64,000 nucleotides of DNA. Source: Pseudomonas protegens. GTDB lineage: Bacteria > Pseudomonadota > Gammaproteobacteria > Pseudomonadales > Pseudomonadaceae. The notes beneath the pieces were generated by a model. The model was not told the DNA's origin and searched no databases. It saw only the letters and a program-made list of their open reading frames with translations. This document shows, piece by piece, positions 35,259 to 44,753 of this stretch; positions within the stretch are counted from its first letter, which is position 1, and each line of letters begins with the position of its first letter. Both the position numbers and the translations under genes were made by a program. The stretch is from assembly GCF_013407925.2 (NCBI RefSeq), contig NZ_CP060201.1, positions 124,001 to 188,000 on the forward strand, given 5' to 3'.

Positions 35259-36236
35259 ATGCTCCTGTTCCCGGATCTGCTCAGCCTTCCACGCCAGTTG
35301 CGTCAACCTGAAGTCCGCGACCTCGCCTGGGTCATCCTCGCGCCGCCGATGCTCAGCCACACGCCCTGGCCGCAGCGCCATCCCCTGTCCGGAAGCGACT
35401 GGGTGCAGGCGCCGCAACTGCTGGCGCACTGGCTGCAGCGCCTGGACCTGGACTCCAGCGCGCTGCGCCATTGGCTCAACCGCAGCCAGACACGGCGCCT
35501 GGGCCTGTACTACGAACGCCTCTGGCAGTTTGCCGTGCAGCACGCCCCGGGGGTCGAACTGCTGGCGGCCAACCTGCCGATCCGCCGTGGCGGCCAGACC
35601 CTGGGCGAGCTGGACATGCTGCTGCGCGACCGCGAGGGCGTGCATCACCTGGAACTGGCGATCAAGCTCTACCTGGGCCCGCAACGGGGCAACGGCCGCG
35701 ACAGCGCACAATGGCTAGGGCCGGGCTGCCACGACCGCCTGGACCGCAAACTGGCGCACCTGGATGAACACCAACTGCCGATTTCCGCCCGGGATGAAAG
35801 CCGCGAGGCCCTGGCGGCGCTGGATATCCAGCAGTTTCGCGCCCACCTGTGGCTGGGGGGCTACCTGCTCTACCCCTGGCCGGGCCACGCCGATCCGCCC
35901 GAGGGCGCCCATCCGCAACACTTGCGGGGGCGCTGGCTGCATCAACGGGACTGGCCGGCCTACGTGGCCCAGGGCGCCCCGGGGCGCTGGCAACCCCTGC
36001 CCCGCCACGCCTGGCTGGCGCCGGCCCACTATTCGGTCGAACAAACCTGGACCGCCGGGCAACTTCAGCAATGGCTTGCCGAACTGGACGCCCAGGCCCC
36101 GGCGCAATTGCTGGTGCGCCTGGAGGAAACCGCCGAAGGGGACTGGGAAGAAGCCGAACGCCTATTCCTGGTAGCCGATCTGTGGCCCAACGTCCCCGCG
36201 CCCCAGCCCCTCCAGCCCAAAGACCAGCCTGCGTAG
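35259..36236 (+). CDS. DUF1853 family protein
   Basis: A 325-residue soluble protein of the DUF1853 family. Conserved parts are [16 protein letters not shown] near the start, [14 protein letters not shown] (about 86-99), and [14 protein letters not shown] followed by [12 protein letters not shown] (about 118-145), which resembles a restriction-endonuclease-like core (D/E...ExK). Function unknown. The ATG at 35259 is chosen over a very long in-frame extension that is only antisense nadK. The stop TAG is inside a family-1 REP. Confidence 0.83.
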   Translation: MLLFPDLLSLPRQLRQPEVRDLAWVILAPPMLSHTPWPQRHPLSGSDWVQAPQLLAHWLQRLDLDSSALRHWLNRSQTRRLGLYYERLWQFAVQHAPGVELLAANLPIRRGGQTLGELDMLLRDREGVHHLELAIKLYLGPQRGNGRDSAQWLGPGCHDRLDRKLAHLDEHQLPISARDESREALAALDIQQFRAHLWLGGYLLYPWPGHADPPEGAHPQHLRGRWLHQRDWPAYVAQGAPGRWQPLPRHAWLAPAHYSVEQTWTAGQLQQWLAELDAQAPAQLLVRLEETAEGDWEEAERLFLVADLWPNVPAPQPLQPKDQPA

Positions 36237-36312
36237 GCGCTGGCTTGCCAGCGAAAGCGTCCTCATGAGCGGCGCAACGCTCACGGGCCTTGTGCCCGGC
36301 AAGCCGGCTCCA
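36233..36312. repeat. REP pair, family 1, degenerate
   Basis: GTAGGCGCTGGCTTGCCAGCGAAAGCG and the inverted GCCCGGCAAGCCGGCTCCAG lie between the convergent DUF1853 and arsB genes. The left unit contains the DUF1853 stop codon. Confidence 0.78.
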
Positions 36313-36326
36313 GCCGTAAGGGTTCG

Positions 36327-37613
36327 CTAGGCCAGGGAAAGCCGCAACGCCAGGGCCGCCAAAGTCACCAGCAGCACCGGCACGGTGAGCACGACGCCGA
36401 CCCGGAAGTAATAGCCCCAGCCGATATGAATGCCCTTGCGCTCCAGCACATGCAGCCAGAGCAGGGTCGCCAGGCTGCCGATCGGGGTGATCTTCGGCCC
36501 CAGGTCGCTGCCGATGACGTTGGCGTAGATCATCGCTTCCTTGACCACCCCGGTGGCTTGGCTGGCGTCGATGGACAAGGCGCCGATCAGCACCGTCGGC
36601 AGGTTGTTCATCAACGACGACAACCCGGCGCTGAGCAAGCCGGTGCCCAGGGCCGCGCCCCAGATTCCGCCGCCGGCAAAGGCGTCGAGCCAGGCAGCCA
36701 GGTGCCCGGTCAGGCCGGCATTGCGCAAGCCGTACACCACCAGGTACATGCCCAGGGAAAAAATCACGACCTGCCATGGCGCTTCCTTGAGCACCTTGCG
36801 GGTGGAGATCTTGTGTCCACGCGCCGCGATCACCAGCAGCAAGGTGGCGCAGGCCGCGGAAATGGCGCTGATGGGAATCCCCAGCGGCTCCAGGGCAAAG
36901 CAGCCCAGCAGCAGGATCAGCAGCACCCACCAGCCGGCCATGAAGGTTGCCCGGTCATGGATGGCACTGGACGGTTCGGCCAGTTGTCGGGGGTCATAAT
37001 CCAGCGGGATATCACGGCGGAAAAACCACAGCAGCACCACCAGGGTCGCGGCCACGCTCACCAGGTTGACCGGCAGCATCACCGCCGCATAGCGGTTGAA
37101 GCCGATCTTGAAAAAGTCCGCGGAGACGATGTTCACCAGGTTCGACACCACCAGCGGCAGGCTCGCGGTGTCGGCGATGAAGCCGGCCCCCATGACGAAA
37201 GCCAGGGTGGTGGCCGGCGAAAAGCGCAGGGCCAGCAGCATGGAAATCACGATGGGCGTGAGGATCAGCGCCGCGCCGTCGTTGGCGAACAGCGCCGACA
37301 CCAGGGCGCCCAAGAGCACCATGAAGGCGAACAAGCGGCGCCCTCGCCCGCGGCCCCAGCGCGCCACATGCAGGGCGGCCCAGGCGAAGAACCCGGCTTC
37401 GTCCAGCAGCAGGCTGATGATGATCAGGGCGACGAAGGTGCCGGTGGCGTTCCAGATGATCTGCCACACCACCGGGATGTCGGCCAGTTGCACCACGCCG
37501 CAGAACAGCGCCAGGAGCGCGCCGAACACCGCGCTCCAGCCGACGCCCAGGCCTTTGGGCTGCCAGATCACCAGGGTAATGGTCAGCAGGAAGATCAGTA
37601 CTGCAATCAACAT
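36327..37613 (-). CDS. arsB: Arsenite efflux permease ArsB
   Basis: A 428-residue, 12-TM inner-membrane permease of ArsB type (E. coli 429). Strong family stretches are [85 protein letters not shown] and [20 protein letters not shown]. It extrudes arsenite and antimonite using the proton gradient, or ATP with ArsA. ATG 37613 matches the family start although no good ribosome site precedes it; the frame opens to 37703. No arsR or arsC lies beside it, so regulation is unclear. Confidence 0.9.
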   Translation of the reverse strand: MLIAVLIFLLTITLVIWQPKGLGVGWSAVFGALLALFCGVVQLADIPVVWQIIWNATGTFVALIIISLLLDEAGFFAWAALHVARWGRGRGRRLFAFMVLLGALVSALFANDGAALILTPIVISMLLALRFSPATTLAFVMGAGFIADTASLPLVVSNLVNIVSADFFKIGFNRYAAVMLPVNLVSVAATLVVLLWFFRRDIPLDYDPRQLAEPSSAIHDRATFMAGWWVLLILLLGCFALEPLGIPISAISAACATLLLVIAARGHKISTRKVLKEAPWQVVIFSLGMYLVVYGLRNAGLTGHLAAWLDAFAGGGIWGAALGTGLLSAGLSSLMNNLPTVLIGALSIDASQATGVVKEAMIYANVIGSDLGPKITPIGSLATLLWLHVLERKGIHIGWGYYFRVGVVLTVPVLLVTLAALALRLSLA

Positions 37614-37633
37614 GAGAAGGGGGTCTTGATTAT

Positions 37634-37716
37634 GGAGGAGCCGGCTTGCCGGCGAAGGCGCCCCAGAGGGCGCCACGGGACTCAAGGTCCTGTTCGCCGG
37701 CAAGCCGGCTCCTACG
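37634..37716. repeat. REP pair, family 1 (BIME-like inverted doublet)
   Basis: GGAGCCGGCTTGCCGGCGAAGGCG and CGCCGGCAAGCCGGCTCCTACG face each other about 25 bp apart, between the flavin reductase gene and arsB. Confidence 0.85.
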
Positions 37717-37738
37717 CGAGCAGGGGGATGTTAGGGGG

Positions 37739-38296
37739 TCAGGCTTTCTTCTGTTGCTCGACCCATTGGCCGTAGGCGTTGATGAAGCTCTGCAGGAACG
37801 GCCGGGTGGCCTCCGACAGCTTGCCCGCGTCGTCGAACGCTGAACCGGCGCCGCCCAGGTAGGCTTCGGGCTGCTGCATGCACGGCACATTGAGGAACAC
37901 CAGGGACTGGCGCAGATGATGATTGGCGCCAAAGCCGCCGATGGCCCCCGGGGACACGCTGATCACCGCCCCCGGCTTGCCGCCCCAGGCACTCTTGCCG
38001 TAGGGCCGCGAACCCACGTCGATGGCATTCTTCAGGGCCGCCGGCACCGAACGGTTGTATTCCGGGGTGACGAACAACAGCGCATCGGCGGCCGCGATCT
38101 GTTCGCGAAAGCGCGTGTAGCTCGCCGGCGGCGTCCCATCGATGTCTTCGTTGTAGAGCGGCAGATCGCCGATCTCGACGATGCCCAACTGCAGGTTCGC
38201 CGGGGCCAGCTCGGCCAACGCCAGGGCGACCTTGCGGTTCAGGGACTGCGTTCTCAGACTGCCGACCAGCACTGCAACCTTGTAGACATTGCTCAT
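37739..38296 (-). CDS. NADPH-dependent FMN reductase / quinone reductase (ChrR/YieF-like)
   Basis: A 185-residue flavodoxin-fold enzyme. The FMN phosphate loop VGSLRTQSLNRK is at about 11-22, and PEYNRSVPAALKNAID at about 78-93 is a family signature; KPGAVISVSPGAIGGFGANH lies near 110-129. Such enzymes perform two-electron reduction of quinones, chromate or azo compounds, protecting against redox stress. It could be confused with ArsH because of arsB next door, but ArsH is longer (about 230 residues). A REP pair separates it from arsB, so co-transcription is uncertain. Confidence 0.82.
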   Translation of the reverse strand: MSNVYKVAVLVGSLRTQSLNRKVALALAELAPANLQLGIVEIGDLPLYNEDIDGTPPASYTRFREQIAAADALLFVTPEYNRSVPAALKNAIDVGSRPYGKSAWGGKPGAVISVSPGAIGGFGANHHLRQSLVFLNVPCMQQPEAYLGGAGSAFDDAGKLSEATRPFLQSFINAYGQWVEQQKKA

Positions 38297-38512
38297 TGGA
38301 GTTTCCAACCCTTGGCGTGAAGAAGCTGTTAGTTATAGATGAGCCCGGGGGGTGCCTGCTACCCTGCGGACGCCATTTCCTCAGATAAATCCTGCCGCAC
38401 CCCACGGCCGGCGGCGGCCACGGATTATTTTTTCCAGGCGGCAAAACTTACCCGGCACCCACCGGGTCTACAGCAACGAAATTTGCGTGTTTTATCTCCA
38501 GAGGCTCTAAAG

Positions 38513-38749
38513 ATGGCTGCAGTACTTGTCGGACAATTCCATGCAAGAGATGCCGAAGGACGGGTGTATTCAGTGCACGAGTTCCAGGAATCCATGCCCG
38601 CGCAGGACGGTAGCAGTGGCTCGGAGCCCGTCACCACCTACCGCCTGGCCATTGGCGACCGGGTGCGCAAGCTCGACGGCAATCAGTTCCTGCTGGTGCA
38701 ATCGGACGTGACCATCGTCCGCGAGCCCGAGACCTACATCTCCGAATAG
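38513..38749 (+). CDS. Conserved small protein, 78 residues
   Basis: A 78-residue soluble protein beginning MAAVLVGQFHARDAEG and ending TIVREPETYISE. The alternating pattern (YRLAIGDRVRKLDGNQFLLVQSDVTIV) suggests a small beta-barrel or SH3-like fold, but I recognise no family. GAGG lies 10 bp before the ATG. The preceding in-frame extension has no ribosome site. Function unknown. Confidence 0.7.
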   Translation: MAAVLVGQFHARDAEGRVYSVHEFQESMPAQDGSSGSEPVTTYRLAIGDRVRKLDGNQFLLVQSDVTIVREPETYISE

Positions 38750-38865
38750 GCGCACCCGGCCCCGGCGGTCCGGCCCGGCCAAGAGCGGCGGCTACAGCTT
38801 CCGGACCCGCAGTTGGGGTAGGATTCGATGCTTGACCGCCCAACGGCTGGAGATGGACTTCAAGC

Positions 38866-39759
38866 ATGCGTCTACGTCATATCGAAGTGATTCAGGCCCT
38901 CCTGCAAACCGCCCACCTGGGCACCGCCGCCGAGCTGCTGCAGCTCTCGGTGGCCGAGGTCGAGGCCTTGCTGCGCGATGCCGAAAGCCACTTGGGGTTC
39001 ATGCTGTTCGCCAGCGTGCGCGGACGCTTGCAGGCCACTCGCGAGGCCCGGGAGCTGCAACCGGCGATTACCCGGGTCTACGACGCCTTCGAGCCACTGC
39101 AACGCCTGGCCGATAGTTTGCGCTTTCACCAGGCACCGCCGTTGCGCATCATCGGCACCCCGCCGCTGGTCCAGCAACTGCTGCCGCAATGCATCGCCGC
39201 CCTGCGGCGGCGCTTTCCCGATACCCCGTGCAGCCTGCTCAGTCACGGCACCCGAGAGATGGTCGAGCGCCTGCTGCTGCGCGATTGCGACCTGGGCCTG
39301 AGCCTGCATGACCCCGAACACCCGGACATCTACAGCCAGGCACTGGCCCAGGGCAAGCTGTTCCTGCTGGCCCCCCATGGCTGGCTGCAGCCCCGGCAGA
39401 AATACGCCGCCCTGCAGGACCTGGCCGGCCAGGCCATGCTCGGCCTGGAAGGCCAGGACCCGCTGAACGTGATGCTCGCCAGCAAATTGCAGAACCTGCG
39501 GCCAAGCCCGGTGATCCAGACCCGCGTGCAGACCTATCAGATGATGCGCAGCCTGGTGGAAGCCGGCGAAGGACTGGCCATTGTCGACCCCTTCACCGCC
39601 GTCGGTGCCCGCAGTGCCGGGCTCGATATCTGCCCGCTGTCGCCGCCGATCGGCGTCACCTTGTACGCCCTGCGCCGCCAGGGCAGCGAGGCCTCGCCCT
39701 GGCTCAATGCCCTGCTGGAACTGCTGACCGAACAGGCCGAGGCCCTGCTGGCGGGTTAA
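38866..39759 (+). CDS. LysR-family transcriptional regulator with a degenerate DNA-binding domain
   Basis: A 297-residue LysR-like protein. The N-terminal helix-turn-helix is recognisable but diverged: GTAAELLQLSVAEVEALLRDAE in place of the usual TxAAxxLxxSQPALSRQIRxLE (split here), then LGFMLFASVRGRL. The effector domain (about 90-290) has the usual two lobes (PPLRIIGTPPLVQQLLP, GEGLAIVDPF). It is isolated: no neighbour on the opposite strand suggests a target. The 3' end overlaps the convergent GNAT gene by 4 bp. Confidence 0.83.
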   Translation: MRLRHIEVIQALLQTAHLGTAAELLQLSVAEVEALLRDAESHLGFMLFASVRGRLQATREARELQPAITRVYDAFEPLQRLADSLRFHQAPPLRIIGTPPLVQQLLPQCIAALRRRFPDTPCSLLSHGTREMVERLLLRDCDLGLSLHDPEHPDIYSQALAQGKLFLLAPHGWLQPRQKYAALQDLAGQAMLGLEGQDPLNVMLASKLQNLRPSPVIQTRVQTYQMMRSLVEAGEGLAIVDPFTAVGARSAGLDICPLSPPIGVTLYALRRQGSEASPWLNALLELLTEQAEALLAG

Positions 39760-40343
39760 GCCGGGCTCACCTGGGGCTCATCGGCAAACAGCCGATACCA
39801 GAAGATCGCCACTTCGCGGGTCTGCGGATCGATGCCGCGATAACGCAGGTGATCCACCCCGCCCACCACATAGCCGCAGCGCTCGTAGAGGCGACAGGCC
39901 CCCAGGTTGTTGTTCTGGGTTTCCAGCATCACCCCCGGCAGTTGCTTCTTGCGACTCCAGAACTGCGCCACCTCCAGCAGCGCCCGGGCCACTCCGTGGC
40001 GTCGGGCCGGTGCGTGCACGGCCAGCTCGTCGACATGCCCGTAGCCATTCCAGTTGGTGCTGACCACCACATGCCCCACGGCCTGATCGTCGAGATAGGC
40101 CATGAAGATCTCGCTGTCCGCGGCATTGCGGTAACTGCCGAATTCCTCCGGATCGATGCCATAGCACTTGCGATACGGCACCACCTTGCGCAGCGGCCAG
40201 TCCGCCACCGCCAGGCTTGGCGCAGGCTCGGCGTAGGCGCTGACCTGGAAGCTGAAATCGCTGCCCCAGACATAGGCGGCGAACCCCTGGTCGGCCACGC
40301 GGATCGCCAGCCCCGGGTGCTTGGGGTTCACAACAGGCTGCAT
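39756..40343 (-). CDS. GNAT-family N-acetyltransferase
   Basis: A 195-residue acetyltransferase. The acetyl-CoA loop is VHAPARRHGVARALLEVA (about 127-144), followed by LETQNNNLGACRLYERCGYVVGGVD (split; about 155-175), typical motif A and B. The start ATG 40343 has AGGAG 10 bp upstream; an ATG at 40361 would overlap the ldcA stop by 4 bp. It directly follows ldcA and is probably co-transcribed, so it might acetylate cadaverine or another amine, but this is only positional inference. Confidence 0.82.
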   Translation of the reverse strand: MQPVVNPKHPGLAIRVADQGFAAYVWGSDFSFQVSAYAEPAPSLAVADWPLRKVVPYRKCYGIDPEEFGSYRNAADSEIFMAYLDDQAVGHVVVSTNWNGYGHVDELAVHAPARRHGVARALLEVAQFWSRKKQLPGVMLETQNNNLGACRLYERCGYVVGGVDHLRYRGIDPQTREVAIFWYRLFADEPQVSPA

Positions 40344-40357
40344 AGCGGGAAAACTCC

Positions 40358-42613
40358 TCATGCCTTGATGCAATCGACGGTGTAGTGGCGCCCGTCGCCC
40401 AGATCCTCATGCTGCAGACCGTGCACATCGGCGACAAAGCCCGGGAAGCTGCTGTCGAAGGCCCGGGCAAACCCCAGGTAGTCGATGATCGAGCGGGTCG
40501 ACTCGGTGAAGCGCTCGCCGGGCATGATCAACGGAATCCCCGGTGGATAGGGCACCAGCATCACCGCGGCAATACGCCCCTGCAACTGATCGATGGAAAC
40601 GGCCTCGACCTCGCCCCGCACCAGTTGGTCGTAGGCATCGGCGGGCTTCATCGCCACCTCCGGCAGCACCGTGTACATGCGCTTGAGGTGCTTGGCGGTG
40701 GCATTGCTGCGGTAGCAGGCGTGCAACTGGTCGCACAGGTCCTGCAGGCCCATGCCCTGATAGCGCTGCGGGTCCTGGCTGGCGACGCTGGGCAGGCAAG
40801 TGGCGAGGCTGACATTGGCGTCGTAGTTACGCTTGAACTCCAGCAGCTCGGTGAGCAGCGTGCTCCACTTGCCCTTGGTAATGCCCATGGAGAACAGCAC
40901 CAGGAATGAATAGAGCCCGGTCTTTTCCACCACCAGCCCGCGCTCCCAGAGAAACTTGCTGACCACCGCCGCCGGGATCCCGTGCTCGCTCAGTGCGCCG
41001 CCGGCGGTCAGGCCGGGCATCACCAGAGTGACCTTGATCGGGTCCAGCAGCACATAGTCGCAGGTGACGCCGGCAAAGCCGTGCCACTCGCCTTCGGGCT
41101 CCAGCAGCCAGTCCTCGGTGCGCACCTGGTCGATGCCTTCGACCCGCTCCGGCTGCCAGATCGAGAACCACCAGTCATCGGCGGCGATGTGCTGGCGCAG
41201 GTTGGCCAGGGCCCGGCGGAAGCTCAGGGCCTCATCGAACATTTCCTGCAGCAGCGAGCGCCCCGCCGGCCCTTCCATCATCGCGGAGGCCACATCCAGC
41301 GAGGCGATGATGCTGTATTGCGGCGACGTGGAGATATGCATCATGAAGGCTTCGTTGAAACGGTCCCGGTCCAGCTGCCGGGCGCCGCCGTCCTGCACAT
41401 GGATCATCGACGCCTGGCTGAAGGCCGCCAGCAGCTTATGGGTGGAATGGGTGGTGAACACCAACGGGCTCTCGGCGCTGCGCGAGGTGCCCATGCCATA
41501 ACGCCCGGAAAAGAATTCGTGGAAGGCGGCGTAGGCATACCAGGCCTCGTCGAAGTGCAGCACCTCGACACTGTTGCCCAGGCTCTGCTTGATCAGCTCG
41601 GCGTTGTAGCACAGGCCGTCGTAAGTGGAGTTGGTGACCACCGCCAGCTTGACCTTGGGCGCGCGGCCACGGGTCAGCGGGCTGGCGTCGATCTTGGCCT
41701 GGATCGACTCGGGGCTGAACTCGCTCAAGGGAATCGGGCCGATAATCCCCAGCTCGTTGCGCTCCGGGCACAGGTACAGGGGAATGGCCCCGGTCATGAT
41801 GATCGAGTGCAGCACCGACTTGTGGCAGTTGCGATCCACCAGCACCAGATCGTCGCGACCGACCATGGAGTGCCAGACGATCTTGTTGGCGGTGGAAGTG
41901 CCGTTGATCACGAAAAAGGTGTGATCGGCGCCGAAATTGCGCGCCGCCCGCGCCTCGGCCTCGGCCAGGGGCCCGGTGTGATCCAGCAGCGAGCCCAGTT
42001 CCGGCACCGACACCGACAGGTCGGAACGCAAGGTGTTCTCGCCAAAGAACTGATGGAACGCCTGCCCCACCGGGCTCTTGCGATACGCCACGCCCCCACC
42101 GTGCCCCGGGGTATGCCATGAATAGTTGGAGTCGGCGGTGTGCTGCACCAGGGCCTTGAAAAACGGCGGCAGCAACCCGTCCAGGTAATTGCGCGCGGCC
42201 CGGGCCACCTGGCGGGCGAGAAAAGGCACCGTGTCCTCGAACAGGTAGAGAATGCCCCGCAGCTGGTTGAGCTCGCTCATGGCATCGGCCGGGGCGTTCT
42301 CCAGGGTCATCTGCTCGCCCAGGGCGAAGATCGGCAACAGCGGCGCCCGCACCCGGGCCAGGCGGATCAGCTCCACCATGTTTTGCAGCAGGTGGGTGTT
42401 TTCCCCGGCGCCCTCGGCGGCGATCAACATGCAGGCCAGGCCGTGATGGGTCGCGGCCACCAGGCGCCCTTCGGCATAGTTCACCGCCGAGAAGATGCTG
42501 AAGCCGTCCTTCTCCAGCTCCCGGGCGATGCCCCGCACCCGGTCCCCGGCCACCGTATCGGCCTTGATGTCGCGGTGCACGATCAGGATCGGAAACTGCA
42601 GGTCTTTGTACAT
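40358..42613 (-). CDS. ldcA: Lysine decarboxylase LdcA (PLP, Orn/Lys/Arg decarboxylase family)
   Basis: A 751-residue fold-type I decarboxylase: N-terminal wing domain (about 1-130), PLP domain with the Schiff-base Lys393 in STHKLLAAFSQAS, His/Asp/Trp residues around FDEAWYAYAAFH, and a C-terminal domain. In P. aeruginosa the enzyme of this length at this place (PA1818) decarboxylates lysine to cadaverine. The close relationship to arginine and ornithine decarboxylases means specificity is assigned from synteny. Upstream lies a 304-bp gap mostly filled by a repeat. Confidence 0.87.
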   Translation of the reverse strand: MYKDLQFPILIVHRDIKADTVAGDRVRGIARELEKDGFSIFSAVNYAEGRLVAATHHGLACMLIAAEGAGENTHLLQNMVELIRLARVRAPLLPIFALGEQMTLENAPADAMSELNQLRGILYLFEDTVPFLARQVARAARNYLDGLLPPFFKALVQHTADSNYSWHTPGHGGGVAYRKSPVGQAFHQFFGENTLRSDLSVSVPELGSLLDHTGPLAEAEARAARNFGADHTFFVINGTSTANKIVWHSMVGRDDLVLVDRNCHKSVLHSIIMTGAIPLYLCPERNELGIIGPIPLSEFSPESIQAKIDASPLTRGRAPKVKLAVVTNSTYDGLCYNAELIKQSLGNSVEVLHFDEAWYAYAAFHEFFSGRYGMGTSRSAESPLVFTTHSTHKLLAAFSQASMIHVQDGGARQLDRDRFNEAFMMHISTSPQYSIIASLDVASAMMEGPAGRSLLQEMFDEALSFRRALANLRQHIAADDWWFSIWQPERVEGIDQVRTEDWLLEPEGEWHGFAGVTCDYVLLDPIKVTLVMPGLTAGGALSEHGIPAAVVSKFLWERGLVVEKTGLYSFLVLFSMGITKGKWSTLLTELLEFKRNYDANVSLATCLPSVASQDPQRYQGMGLQDLCDQLHACYRSNATAKHLKRMYTVLPEVAMKPADAYDQLVRGEVEAVSIDQLQGRIAAVMLVPYPPGIPLIMPGERFTESTRSIIDYLGFARAFDSSFPGFVADVHGLQHEDLGDGRHYTVDCIKA

Positions 42614-42766
42614 GGAGGCTGGATGTCCTGAGACGGCGGGTTGGCCCCGCCAATCAACTCAGGGTAGAAGCTGCGCACGCCTTGTGTCACCCCGGGCAAG
42701 GGCTGGGTATAACAAAACGTCGCACTGGAACAATTGCCGGCCCGCTCCCAGCCACGCCAACCACTC

Positions 42767-42900
42767 TGTAGCCGCTGCTGAGCCCGCGAAGCTGCAAAAA
42801 GGCCCGCAGGGCCTTGCTTGACGGTCTCCCGACAGCTGCCGCCCTCTCAATCGCTGCGCCTCCTACGGAGCCGTGCGCAGCCTGCGCCAGCGGCTACAGG
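42767..42900. repeat. Family-2 intergenic repeat
   Basis: TGTAGCCGCTGCTGAGCCCGCG faces GCGCAGCCTGCGCCAGCGGCTACAGG (split description; outer arms 42767-42780 and 42886-42899). The core contains AAGGCCCGCAGGGCCTT. Unlike the other two copies it lies between two genes of the same strand (dnaQ end and ldcA start), so it occupies the region upstream of ldcA. The rest of this 304-bp gap shows no gene. Confidence 0.75.
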
Positions 42901-42917
42901 GCCGCAGGCAACAAGGC

Positions 42918-43673
42918 TTATTGCTGCTGGGCTTCGAGCAACTGGGTCCAGAGTGCCGGGCCACCGGCAGACTTGGCGATGATCTCCAGGCGTGTCTGGT
43001 GCTCGGCCAATTCGGCTGCGCTGGCCTGGATGATCCGTCCCCGGGGACGATCGGCCGGCAGACGGCGGATTTCCGTGGCGCGGTTGCCCGAGCCTTCGCC
43101 GGAACCGTTGCCATCCGAAGCGTTGCCCGCCAGCGACAGGCTGGTCTGGCCACCGGTCATGGTCAGGTAGACGTCGGCGAGGATCTCCGAGTCGAGCAAG
43201 GCGCCGTGCAGTTCACGACCGGAGTTGTCGACGCCATAGCGCTTGCACAGGGCATCGAGGCTGTTGCGCTGGCCGGGGTGACGCTCACGGGCCATCAACA
43301 GGGTGTCGAGGATGGTGCAGTGCTGGGTGATGTCCGCGCGGTCGTGGCGCCCCATCAGGGCGAATTCGTTGTTGATGAAGCCAACGTCGAACGCCGCGTT
43401 ATGGATGATCAGCTGAGCGCCCTGGATAAAGTCGAAGAACTCGTCGGCGACTTCGGCAAAGCGCGGCTTGCCCACCAGGAACTCGTTGGTGATGCCGTGG
43501 ACGCCGATGGCGCCCTCGTCGCTCTCGCGATCCGGTTGCAGGTAAACGTGGAAGTGCCGCCCGGTCAGGCGCCGACCGATCAACTCGACGCAGCCGATTT
43601 CAATGATCCGGTGGCCGTCGGTCACCGGCATACCGGTGGTTTCGGTATCGAGTACAACAGATCTGTTGGCCAT
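42918..43673 (-). CDS. dnaQ: DNA polymerase III epsilon subunit, proofreading exonuclease
   Basis: A 251-residue DnaQ. Exo I (VVLDTETTG, Asp and Glu about 8-10), Exo II (HNAAFDVGFIN, about 91-101) and the Exo III region (HGALLDSEILADVYL, His and Asp about 155-160) are all intact. A Ser/Gly-rich linker (NASDGNGSGEGSGN) leads to the C-terminal part that binds the alpha subunit. Next to rnhA as in many gamma-proteobacteria, but here with a DUF2388 gene in between. Confidence 0.94.
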   Translation of the reverse strand: MANRSVVLDTETTGMPVTDGHRIIEIGCVELIGRRLTGRHFHVYLQPDRESDEGAIGVHGITNEFLVGKPRFAEVADEFFDFIQGAQLIIHNAAFDVGFINNEFALMGRHDRADITQHCTILDTLLMARERHPGQRNSLDALCKRYGVDNSGRELHGALLDSEILADVYLTMTGGQTSLSLAGNASDGNGSGEGSGNRATEIRRLPADRPRGRIIQASAAELAEHQTRLEIIAKSAGGPALWTQLLEAQQQ

Positions 43674-43854
43674 CAGTGGTCCGTTCTCAATCTGGCAAAG
43701 GGCGGGATTTTAGCATGCCCGGCCCAGGGACAGCGCGCCGCAGGCAACAGGCCGCTGCCGCGCACTTTTTAACAGTTATTCGCAAAGCTGATGAGGTTCG
43801 CCCAAGGCCCGGCTGCTAGGGTGCCGCCGATCTTTTCCAGGGAAACTCGCGGTC

Positions 43855-44190
43855 ATGAAGACTCTCCGGCGCCGTCTGCCAAGACTGCTGTTCATCGCCC
43901 TGTTCATTGCAATGCTCAGCAGTTCCAGCCATGCCACCAGCCTGGTGATCAGCACCGACCTGAGCATGAGCGGACTGCTGACCAGCAGCAAAGGCACGGC
44001 CAAGATCAGCAGCTCGTTCAAGGATGACAAGGTTGTCCTGGAAGCCCGCAGCGACGCCGCGGCCTTCGTCGCCAGCGACGGGGCGATTCGCGGCGTGCGC
44101 CTGGAATCGGCGTTGCAGCACATTCGCCGAACGCTGCACAACCCGCCCTACAGCGACGCACAACTGGCGGCGGCAATTCTCACCCTGTAG
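43855..44190 (+). CDS. DUF2388 family small secreted protein
   Basis: A 111-residue protein with a signal peptide (basic MKTLRRRLPR, hydrophobic LLFIALFIAML, cleavage after SHA) and the DUF2388 body: SLVISTDLSMSGLLTSS, VVLEARSDAAAFVASDGAIRG and ESALQHIR. The family is common in Pseudomonas and of unknown function. It sits on the opposite strand between dnaQ and rnhA, convergent with rnhA (5 bp gap). Confidence 0.85.
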   Translation: MKTLRRRLPRLLFIALFIAMLSSSSHATSLVISTDLSMSGLLTSSKGTAKISSSFKDDKVVLEARSDAAAFVASDGAIRGVRLESALQHIRRTLHNPPYSDAQLAAAILTL

Positions 44191-44195
44191 CGCCG

Positions 44196-44645
44196 TCAGC
44201 CCTTGTAGCCGCGCACTTCATCCACGCCACGGTTGGCCAACTGATCGGCCCGCTCGTTGCCGTGGTGGCCGGTGTGGCCGCGAACCCATTTCCAGGTGAC
44301 CTTGTGCCGGTTGACCTGCTCGTCCAGCTGCTGCCACAGGTCGGCGTTCTTCACCGGCTCCTTGGCGGCGGTCTTCCAGCCGCGCTTCTTCCAGTTGGCC
44401 ATCCACTCGTTGATGCCCTTCATCACGTACTGCGAGTCGGTGACCAGCAGCACGTCGCACTCGCGCTTGAGTTCTTCCAGGCCACGAATCGCCGCCATCA
44501 GCTCCATGCGATTGTTGGTGGTGTTGGCTTCGCCGCCCCAGAGCTCCTTCTCGACGCCCTTGAACACCAGCAACGCGCCCCAGCCACCGGGGCCGGGATT
44601 GCCCTTGCAGGCACCGTCGGTAAAGATTTCTACGCTATCGCTCAT
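44196..44645 (-). CDS. rnhA: Ribonuclease HI
   Basis: A 149-residue RNase HI that cleaves the RNA strand of RNA-DNA hybrids in the cytosol. The catalytic residues fall at exactly the E. coli numbers: Asp10, Glu48, Asp70, His124 and Asp134. Downstream of the methyltransferase gene on the same strand, with a 108-bp gap. Confidence 0.96.
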   Translation of the reverse strand: MSDSVEIFTDGACKGNPGPGGWGALLVFKGVEKELWGGEANTTNNRMELMAAIRGLEELKRECDVLLVTDSQYVMKGINEWMANWKKRGWKTAAKEPVKNADLWQQLDEQVNRHKVTWKWVRGHTGHHGNERADQLANRGVDEVRGYKG

Positions 44646-44753
44646 CCACGCCTTCCATCAGAAAATTGCCATTGGCCTGCCGATTGCGGTCGACAGCGCC
44701 CAAGGCCGAGGTCACTCGGCCGGTCTATATAAAAAGAAGGTTGCTGCAGGTCA

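Noticed and set aside
36327..38296. arsB plus flavin reductase as an arsB-arsH arsenic operon
   Set aside because: The reductase is about 45 residues shorter than ArsH and has ChrR/YieF signatures, a REP pair separates the genes, and no arsR or arsC is present.
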